A DNA stretch of 64,000 nt from CAZLFA01 sp964558665 (lineage in GTDB: Bacteria > Desulfobacterota > Syntrophia > Syntrophales > PHBD01): assembly GCA_964558665.1 (NCBI GenBank), contig CAZLFA010000008.1:15783-79782 (forward strand), given 5' to 3'. Position numbers and translations under genes: made by a program. Position 1 is the stretch's first letter. Each line of letters starts with the position of its first letter. Below are positions 58,113 to 64,000 of the stretch, one piece after another. The notes beneath the pieces were generated by a model. It was not told the origin of the DNA. It did no database searches and saw nothing but the letters and a program-made list of their open reading frames with translations.

Positions 58113-59336
58113 ATGAGCGTAAGTCCCATTCAGGAAGTTATAGAAGATATAAAAAACGGAAAAATGGTTATTCTTGTAGACGACGAAGATCGGGAAAACG
58201 AAGGCGATCTTTGCATGGCGGCGGAATATGCAACGCCGGAAGCGATAAATTTCATGGCCAAATTCGGACGCGGCCTGATATGTCTCACACTTACGGAGGT
58301 TGATGCGGATAAACTCCATCTCTATCCCATGGTGAGAGACAACCGTTCCCGTTTCGGCACCGCTTTTACATACTCTATCGAAGCCAAAAAAGGCGTTACG
58401 ACAGGTATTTCTGCGGCCGACAGGGCAACAACAATCCGCGTCGCTGTAGCCGACAATGCCCGTCCCGATGATCTGGTAAGCCCGGGACATGTCTTTCCCA
58501 TCCGCGCCCGAAAAGGCGGTGTCCTTGTAAGAACTGGGCAAACAGAGGGATCTGTCGATCTGGCGAGACTTTCCGGCTTAAAGCCGGCAGGCGTCATCTG
58601 CGAGATCATGAAGGACGACGGAACGATGGCGCGCATGCCCGACCTGGAAATATTTGCGCAGGAGCACGGCTTGAAGATTGCGACCATTGCCGATCTGATC
58701 AATTACAGGATGCAGCATGAATCACTGATAAAAAGAGCGGCGACAGCCATGCTGCCGACCCGTTTCGGCGGAACATTCAAGATAGTCGTTTATGAAAACG
58801 AAGTCGACGATGCCCAGCATGTAGCTCTGGTAAAGGGCGATATTAAACAGAACGACGAAGTTCTGGTCAGGGTGCATTCAGAATGCCTCACAGGGGATAC
58901 CTTCGGATCAGAGCGGTGCGACTGCGGTGACCAGTTGCACCGCGCCATGGAAATGGTGGCAAAAGAAGGCAAAGGTGTAATAGTGTATATGCACCAGGAA
59001 GGCCGGGGAATAGGCCTGGTAAACAAAATCAAGGCTTACGAGCTCCAGGAGCAGGGCAAGGATACCGTGGAGGCCAATATCGAACTGGGATTCAAGCCGG
59101 ATCTAAGAGATTACGGCATAGGCGCCCAGATTCTCGTTGATGTCGGCGTGAGAAAAATGAGAATTCTCACCAATAATCCCAAAAAACTGGTCGGCCTGCA
59201 GGGATATGGGATATCGATAACGGAAAGGGTTCCTATTGAGATAAAACCAAACGAAAGCAATATAAAATATTTGAAAACAAAGAAAAAAAAGATGGGGCAT
59301 ATGCTTAAAAGTATAGAAATGGAGACGGCATCATGA
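58113..59336 (+). CDS. ribBA: Bifunctional DHBP synthase / GTP cyclohydrolase II
   Basis: RibBA, 407 residues. Residues 1-205 are 3,4-dihydroxy-2-butanone 4-phosphate synthase (D-D-E-D-R-E-N-E-G-D; A-D-R-A-T-T-I). Residues 206-407 are GTP cyclohydrolase II: zinc cysteines in G-S-E-R-C-D-C-G, H-S-E-C, and Y-M-H-Q-E-G-R-G-I-G. Both halves have their catalytic motifs, so it supplies both riboflavin precursors. Nine bases after ribE; overlaps ribH. Confidence 0.97.
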   Translation: MSVSPIQEVIEDIKNGKMVILVDDEDRENEGDLCMAAEYATPEAINFMAKFGRGLICLTLTEVDADKLHLYPMVRDNRSRFGTAFTYSIEAKKGVTTGISAADRATTIRVAVADNARPDDLVSPGHVFPIRARKGGVLVRTGQTEGSVDLARLSGLKPAGVICEIMKDDGTMARMPDLEIFAQEHGLKIATIADLINYRMQHESLIKRAATAMLPTRFGGTFKIVVYENEVDDAQHVALVKGDIKQNDEVLVRVHSECLTGDTFGSERCDCGDQLHRAMEMVAKEGKGVIVYMHQEGRGIGLVNKIKAYELQEQGKDTVEANIELGFKPDLRDYGIGAQILVDVGVRKMRILTNNPKKLVGLQGYGISITERVPIEIKPNESNIKYLKTKKKKMGHMLKSIEMETAS

Positions 59337-59797
59337 CAAAGATCACGGAAGGAAAAATAATCGCCAAGGGCATGAAGTTCGGTATTGTCGCCAGCCGGTT
59401 TAACGATTTCATCTGCGGCCGTTTGATTGATGGAGCAGTTGATGCTCTTACCAGGGCAGGCGCAGAGCCTAAAGACATACAGATATATAAAGTGCCGGGG
59501 GCATTTGAGCTTCCGCTTACCGCAAAAAAAGTGGCAAAAAGCGGCAAATTCGACGCTGTTATCTGTTTGGGTGCGGTCATTCGCGGTGCGACTCCTCATT
59601 TTGAATACATAAGCGCCGAGGTTTCAAAAGGAATCGCGTCTGTGGGGCTTGACACCGAGGTTCCCGTCGCTTTCGGCGTACTGACGACAGACACCATTGA
59701 GCAGGCCATTGAGCGTGCCGGCACCAAGGCCGGAAATAAAGGATGGGACGCAGCCATGTCGGCCATCGAAATGGTGGATTTGTTCAAAAAGATTTAA
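59333..59797 (+). CDS. ribH: 6,7-dimethyl-8-ribityllumazine synthase
   Basis: RibH, 154 residues, joins the DHBP-derived four-carbon unit to the pyrimidine. G-A-F-E-L-P, G-A-V-I-R-G-A-T-P-H-F-E-Y and F-G-V-L-T-T-D-T-x-E-Q-A. Overlaps ribBA by four bases. Typically self-assembles into pentamers or capsids. Confidence 0.97.
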   Translation: MTKITEGKIIAKGMKFGIVASRFNDFICGRLIDGAVDALTRAGAEPKDIQIYKVPGAFELPLTAKKVAKSGKFDAVICLGAVIRGATPHFEYISAEVSKGIASVGLDTEVPVAFGVLTTDTIEQAIERAGTKAGNKGWDAAMSAIEMVDLFKKI

Positions 59798-59897
59798 CAT
59801 TCCTGCAACTGCCGTCGGCAAGACGTGCCATGCATTCCTCATAGGACACAGTAACGGCGGAGCAGTGACCTCATTTACAAGAAATATTGGGGATTAA

Positions 59898-60317
59898 ATG
59901 CAATTTCGACGGAGGGCGAGGGAGGTAGCCCTACAGGTTCTTTACGCGCTCGATATCTTGAACATCACGGTTCCTGATGCCCTGGAGCTGTTCTGGACAA
60001 ATTTCGAAGCTCCGGAAGAAACCAGGGAATTCTCATCCAATCTGATAAAAGGGGCATGGAATAACAAGTCCGGCATAGACAAATTACTGGCCGAATGTTC
60101 CGAGCACTGGTCTCTTTCCAGGATGTCCCGGGTTGACAAAGCCATTCTCCGCATGGCGGTTTACGAACTGCAACACTGCCCGGACGTCCCGCCCAAGGTA
60201 ACTCTCAACGAAGCCATTGACCTGGGTAAAATATACGGCTCGGAGAACTCCGGCTCTTTCATTAACGGCATTCTTGACGCACTCTATGCCAAGCTGCGCA
60301 AGGATACCGACTCATGA
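59898..60317 (+). CDS. nusB: Transcription antitermination factor NusB
   Basis: NusB, 139 residues, all-helical. R-R-x-A-R-E-V-A-L-Q-V-L-Y-A-L-D start and L-N-E-A-I-D-L-G-K-I-Y-G-S-E-N-S-G-S-F-I-N-G-I-L-D near the end. With NusE (S10) it binds rRNA leader boxA. The usual ribH-nusB order. Its last bases overlap the end of the convergent gene by six. Confidence 0.96.
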   Translation: MQFRRRAREVALQVLYALDILNITVPDALELFWTNFEAPEETREFSSNLIKGAWNNKSGIDKLLAECSEHWSLSRMSRVDKAILRMAVYELQHCPDVPPKVTLNEAIDLGKIYGSENSGSFINGILDALYAKLRKDTDS

Positions 60318-61712
60318 AATAACAGGCAGTTTTAATCCCTTCTGATTGAAAAGAAGCAGGCAGGCATCAACAGCATCGGCATCATAAAGAATACCCCGGT
60401 TCATTTTTATCTCTTCGAGGGCTTTATCCAATCCGAGCGACGGCCTGTATGGTCGATGAGAAGCCATGGCCTCAACAACATCAGCCACGGCAATTATTCT
60501 GGATTCGATTAGAATATCTTTCCCTGACAGCCCCTGAGGATAACCGGAGCCATTGATCTTTTCGTGATGCTGCATCACTATTGCCGCAATCGGAACCGAA
60601 AACTCAATATTTTTCAATATATCATAACCCACCTGAGGGTGGGTCTTCATCAGTCCGAACTCAACATGTGTCAATTTGATCGGTTTGCTTAAAACTTCGG
60701 CGGGAATATAAATCTTGCCTACATCATGCACCATTGCCGCCGTACGTACCGCATACCTTTGTTCCTCGAAAAGCTTCATCTCTTCGGCTATGGCGCCGGC
60801 AATCATCGCAACCCGCCGCTGATGGCCTGATGTATAGGGATCCCTTGTTTCCACGATCATTCCGATGGCCTCAATCGTAGTATCCAGGGCTTTTTGAATT
60901 CTCTCGAAATTTCTTCGATAACTTTTCTGGAGATTGTCTTCGATTTTCTTTCGATCCGTAATGTCCTTTGCAAAGAAGATGAGGGCCTGCTTATCTTCCC
61001 AGTCAATCCCGGCGGAGTTGATCTCCACCCATTTCGTTCTTGCCCTTTTATCTTTGAATCTCAACGAGGTCGCCTGAAGCGGCGCGTTATCAGATAATGA
61101 TTTAAGTACTCTCGATACGATATGACGGTCATCAGGATGGATAATTTCCAGGAAGGGGATTTTTTCTATCTCTTCTTTTGAGTATCCGAGAATCTTTATT
61201 GTTCTCCTGTTTACGAATTTTATTCCGCTGTTTTGGATCACAAAAACAGCATCACTGCAATTTTCAATCAACCTGCGATATTTCTCTGTGGACATCCGGC
61301 CTTTTTCTTTAACCGGCAAAGATGCTGCTTTTTCCGCAAGAACGCCTAGAAAACCTTTATTCATACCGCCATCAGCAACCCGATAGAAATAGGCTGCAAC
61401 CGGAAAGGTGCTCCCGTCGCTTTTTCTCGCCGTCAGTGCTGTTTCAATTTTTCTCTCTGTTTCGAAAAGGCCGGCAATACTTCCATGATAACCCGCAGTA
61501 TCCGGTATGGACAGACGATTGAATATATTTGCCCCTCTTTTGATATCCTGATGCGAAAACCCCATCACTTCGATACAGTTCCTGTTTGCCTGTAACAGCC
61601 TGCCTTTGGCGTCTGTTTCAAATATCATCAGCGGCAGATTATCGATCATGTCGTCGATATTATGATTTTCGGTATTTATGAACGAAGCGACTGCGGCATC
61701 CTTCACGAACAA
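60312..61712 (-). CDS. PAS-PAS-HD-GYP signalling protein
   Basis: A 466-residue cytoplasmic protein. PAS 1 at about 22-130 (M-I-F-E-T-D-A-K-G-R-L-L), PAS 2 with PAC at about 145-262 (V-F-V-I-Q-N-S-G-I-K-F-V-N), a helical linker, then HD-GYP at about 275-460: H-D-V-G-K near 327, H-H-E-K-I-N-G-S-G-Y-P. It probably degrades cyclic-di-GMP in response to a redox or ligand signal sensed by the PAS domains. The HD motif is intact. Confidence 0.92.
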   Translation of the reverse strand: MFVKDAAVASFINTENHNIDDMIDNLPLMIFETDAKGRLLQANRNCIEVMGFSHQDIKRGANIFNRLSIPDTAGYHGSIAGLFETERKIETALTARKSDGSTFPVAAYFYRVADGGMNKGFLGVLAEKAASLPVKEKGRMSTEKYRRLIENCSDAVFVIQNSGIKFVNRRTIKILGYSKEEIEKIPFLEIIHPDDRHIVSRVLKSLSDNAPLQATSLRFKDKRARTKWVEINSAGIDWEDKQALIFFAKDITDRKKIEDNLQKSYRRNFERIQKALDTTIEAIGMIVETRDPYTSGHQRRVAMIAGAIAEEMKLFEEQRYAVRTAAMVHDVGKIYIPAEVLSKPIKLTHVEFGLMKTHPQVGYDILKNIEFSVPIAAIVMQHHEKINGSGYPQGLSGKDILIESRIIAVADVVEAMASHRPYRPSLGLDKALEEIKMNRGILYDADAVDACLLLFNQKGLKLPVIS

Positions 61713-61801
61713 TTGTTCCTTTCTTATTAAAAAACCTGTCAGTGCATTTAGTAGCTAAAAGGCCATTTGTCAAGCAGGAGACACAAAACGTATAATCACG
61801 A

Positions 61802-62200
61802 TCAATCAATCCGCTGTATATGCTCCTTAGCCCAGGCAATCAATTCCGTGATAGTCGTGCCTTTGGCAAAGACTTCGACTACGCCTGCCGCCTTGATGCT
61901 GTCGATGTCCGACTCATTCAGAAATCCGCCGGCAGTAACCCGGACATATTCCATATCTTCTTTTTTCAGCAAGGCAATAACCCTGATGATATCTCCCGCC
62001 TCAGCACCAGGTAGCACAGTTATGCCGATGTGATCGACAGCTTCCTGAATTGCCGATGTAACAATCGCCTCCGGCTTCTGATCATCCGCAAAGATCACCT
62101 CATAGCCTGCTTCCCGGAAAGCCAGGGCCAGTCTCGTTATCGCAGCTTCATAACCCTCCCCTAATTTTGCCATCAGGATTCTTACCGTTCCTGCACTCAT
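61802..62200 (-). CDS. B12-binding-domain-like protein lacking the cobalt-ligand His
   Basis: A 132-residue protein like the small C-terminal subunit of methylmalonyl-CoA mutase. The usual D-x-H-x2-G motif (as in G-L-D-G-H-D-R-G) is replaced by K-L-G-E-G-Y-E, without the His. The rest of the Rossmann-like fold is recognisable (I-G-I-T-V-L-P-G-A and V-T-A-G-G-F-L near the end). ATG 62200 has AAAGGAG eight bases upstream; earlier starts lack one. It sits directly after the AraC-type gene. Base-on cobalamin binding seems unlikely; another ligand or a regulatory role is possible. Confidence 0.7.
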   Translation of the reverse strand: MSAGTVRILMAKLGEGYEAAITRLALAFREAGYEVIFADDQKPEAIVTSAIQEAVDHIGITVLPGAEAGDIIRVIALLKKEDMEYVRVTAGGFLNESDIDSIKAAGVVEVFAKGTTITELIAWAKEHIQRID

Positions 62201-62245
62201 AAAAACACTCCTTTCCCAATACCTCTTATAAGCCAAAAGACCATT

Positions 62246-62977
62246 TCATTTTGTGCTCTCATGCGCATGATATAAGCCAGTCATGAACTGTCTCCTGAAC
62301 GTACCGGGCGTCAGCCCTGTACACCGTTTGAAGGTTCGATGAAACACGCTTGGTTCGGAAAAACCGAGGAGATACGTAATCTCTTCAATAGGAACTTTTT
62401 GATCCTTTTCGGAGCTGAATCGCGGCGTGCATTTAAAAAGTCGCCTATACTCGCTGATGTCGTCCGGGGCGTCATGGACGAACATTACCTCACGGCATTG
62501 CAAATCGATGCCGGTGAGATTCCTGCGATAAGTCAACATGCCCGCCATAATGTGCTCAACAAGATGCCGGTCGTACCGGAGAAAAGGGTGATCAATCATA
62601 TACTGCATGATGACTGTTTCGCCATCTGATCTGCAGAGAAGAATTCTTCCCTCATCCAGTATCTGCTGGTACTTCGCATATTTTTCAACGGCCTCGGCAA
62701 CATCACGGCAATTCATAAGCACATATCCCAGGATGTTGGAAAAGCCCGTGAACACTTCACCCTGATGAAGTCCGATAAAATCATCCCTTGTCAACTCAGC
62801 CGCTCTCAAATTGAGACGGCTGACAACATCAAGGGGAACCCGCCGATCGGGATAAACAGCCATGTCCGCATCCAATCCTTCATTACTGAGAAAGGATTTT
62901 ACATCGATATTTTTCCTTTCCAGCAGGGTAAAAAGGGACATCAGCTTGCTTACTGATGTGGTGGGTGTCCTTTTCAT
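62246..62977 (-). CDS. AraC-type regulator, apparently with an internal HTH deletion
   Basis: A 243-residue protein from ATG 62977 (AGGGAAG just upstream; a start at 63028 is also open). The N-terminal ~185 residues match the ligand-binding domain of OruR/ArgR-like AraC regulators (PF12625 type). The end shows the second AraC helix-turn-helix, L-L-G-F-S-E-P-S-V-F-H-R-T-F-K, but the first HTH and the linker (about 80 residues) seem missing between the ligand domain and this segment, near 62380-62410. The frame stays open. Family members are normally about 330 residues. DNA binding may be impaired. Confidence 0.65.
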   Translation of the reverse strand: MKRTPTTSVSKLMSLFTLLERKNIDVKSFLSNEGLDADMAVYPDRRVPLDVVSRLNLRAAELTRDDFIGLHQGEVFTGFSNILGYVLMNCRDVAEAVEKYAKYQQILDEGRILLCRSDGETVIMQYMIDHPFLRYDRHLVEHIMAGMLTYRRNLTGIDLQCREVMFVHDAPDDISEYRRLFKCTPRFSSEKDQKVPIEEITYLLGFSEPSVFHRTFKRCTGLTPGTFRRQFMTGLYHAHESTK

Positions 62978-63115
62978 TTCTTCCCTCATGTTTGCGCAAT
63001 AAATCAATTGATTTGCGCCCCCGATCATTGTCCGGGAAAAATGTGAATGCTATGGTTCTGCAAACAGTCGCATATTTCTATACACAACATTGACGAGATA
63101 AACAAGGAGGGAGAA

Positions 63116-63946
63116 ATGAAATCGGATCGCAGAAAAAAAGTACTCATCACCGGATCATCAACAGGAATTGGCAGGGCAGCTGCTGTTTATTTTCACGAGC
63201 AGGGATGGCAGGTTATTGTCACCATGCGGCATCCGGAACAGCGTCAGACGGCGCTTCATAACATAAAAGGAATTCGTCTCCTCCATCTGGATGTCCTCGA
63301 TGACAATTCAATACATCAGGCTGTTCAGATAGCAGTGAAAGAATATGAACATCTGGATGTTCTGGTCAATAATGCGGGCTATGCCGTGGTGAGACCTTTC
63401 GAAGCAGCGACGAAAGAACAGATGTGCCGGCAGTTCAGCACTAATGTCCTGGGTCTTATGGCAGTGACGCAAAAAGCAATCCCCGTATTCCGCAGCCAGC
63501 GGGAAGGAGTCATCGTTAATATCGCCTCCATCGGCGGAAGAATCACCTTTCCCCTTTACAGTCTGTACCATGGAACCAAGTGGGCGGTTGAAGGATTCTC
63601 AGAGTCGCTTCAGTATGAGCTGCGTCCTTTCAACATCAGAATCAAGATCGTCGAACCGGGGTTGATCAAAACAGAGTTTTATGAAGGCTCTATGGATTAC
63701 ACGAGAGGCGAGGCATCACCTGCCTATAAACTCTTTACGGAGCGTGTCTATAAAAATATCAATCAGACAGTGGGAAGCGGATCACATCCACGGGTTGTAG
63801 CAAAAGCAATATTTGAAGCCGCAACAGACGGCAGTTTTCGGCTTCGTTATTCGATTGGGCGCAATGCCAAGCCGTTGCTGACATTGAGGAGGTTATTACC
63901 TGAGGATCTTTATGTTAACATCGTCCGACTGGCGACTACACGGTAA
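63116..63946 (+). CDS. Short-chain dehydrogenase/reductase
   Basis: A 276-residue classical SDR from ATG 63116 with AAGGAGGGAG upstream. N-terminal G-S-S-T-G-I-G (T-G-x3-G-x-G) cofactor loop, N-N-A-G at about 89, catalytic Ser in N-I-A-S-I-G-G, and Y-H-G-T-K (Y-x3-K). R-K at positions 5-6 and an N-terminal basic patch suggest possible NADP preference, unproven. Divergent from the AraC-like gene, so likely its regulated target. Substrate unknown. Confidence 0.88.
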   Translation: MKSDRRKKVLITGSSTGIGRAAAVYFHEQGWQVIVTMRHPEQRQTALHNIKGIRLLHLDVLDDNSIHQAVQIAVKEYEHLDVLVNNAGYAVVRPFEAATKEQMCRQFSTNVLGLMAVTQKAIPVFRSQREGVIVNIASIGGRITFPLYSLYHGTKWAVEGFSESLQYELRPFNIRIKIVEPGLIKTEFYEGSMDYTRGEASPAYKLFTERVYKNINQTVGSGSHPRVVAKAIFEAATDGSFRLRYSIGRNAKPLLTLRRLLPEDLYVNIVRLATTR

Positions 63947-63954
63947 TAACTCAA

Positions 63955-63989
63955 AAGCCCCTTCACCGGTATTACGGTTGAAGGGGCTT
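63955..63989. terminator. Hairpin at the end of the SDR gene
   Basis: AAGCCCCTTCA (63955-63965) pairs with TGAAGGGGCTT (63979-63989), plus CCG/CGG inside. There is no T-tract on the plus strand but several A precede the 5' arm, so it would terminate better on the minus strand. Window ends shortly after. Confidence 0.5.
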
Positions 63990-64000
63990 GAGAGAGGACT

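Overview
This is a chromosomal window from a Gram-negative, outer-membrane-bearing bacterium, most likely a deltaproteobacterium in the old sense (Desulfobacterota; a Syntrophus- or Smithella-like lineage is my guess). The reasons are an MglA/roadblock polarity module, zinc-ribbon plus DUF3426 proteins, LptE, several HD-GYP proteins, a GspE/PilB-type ATPase with a GAF domain, and the gene orders tmk-holB-ricT-metG and xseA-xseB-ispA-dxs-tlyA-ispH. There is no phage, insertion sequence with a transposase, or CRISPR array. The only RNA gene I found is tRNA-Ala(CGC).

Region by region. (1) 1-6220: an MglA-type GTPase with several roadblock proteins, a twofold tandem duplication of a roadblock plus ~60-residue partner gene, a DUF4388-roadblock fusion, a protein with a repeated SSFVRE motif, and a split zinc-ribbon/DUF3426 pair. 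(2) 6278-8581: convergent GspE/PilB-like ATPase. (3) 8687-15503: trpEGDCFBA behind a WWW leader peptide and two tandem terminators. (4) 15584-18550: a GpsA-like dehydrogenase with a perfect sigma70-type promoter, then trpB2 behind a second WWW attenuator. (5) 18574-23365: tmk-holB-ricT-metG on the minus strand, flanked by two copies of a MITE-like repeat. (6) 23481-31659, minus strand: ferredoxin, NifU-like protein, a lipoprotein, an IspH-UbiA fusion, tlyA, dxs, ispA, xseB, xseA (isoprenoid supply). (7) 31749-38781, plus strand: deoxyhypusine-synthase-like gene, small lipoprotein, then a GC-rich six-gene run with glycosyltransferases and a radical SAM/SPASM protein. (8) 38893-48244: double-HD protein, tRNA-Ala, rpsT, lptE, leuS, a nucleoside-recognition membrane protein, a GGDDF protein, a lipoprotein and an HD-GYP protein. 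(9) 48252-52207: a 121-bp inverted-repeat element, thioredoxin with two zinc ribbons, YbaK, MscS, DedA and a bactofilin-like membrane protein. (10) 52302-60317: yceD-rpmF-acpP-fabF-rpiB-glyA-dCMP deaminase-nrdR-ribE-ribBA-ribH-nusB, a housekeeping run lacking plsX/fabHDG and ribD. (11) 60312-63946: PAS/HD-GYP protein, a B12-domain-like protein without the cobalt-ligand histidine, an AraC-type regulator that appears to lack one helix-turn-helix, and a divergent short-chain dehydrogenase.

How they work together: tryptophan synthesis is under two separate ribosome-mediated attenuators, so the main operon and the stand-alone TrpB2 both sense charged tRNA-Trp. The MglA/roadblock set beside a GspE/PilB ATPase suggests polarity or pilus control. 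One GGDEF-type and three HD-domain proteins point to cyclic-di-GMP signalling. The best candidates for undescribed biology are the first 6 kb, the twin trp attenuators, the 33.2-38.8 kb glycosyltransferase/radical SAM run, and the IspH-UbiA fusion. All calls rest on reading the sequence; no database search was possible.
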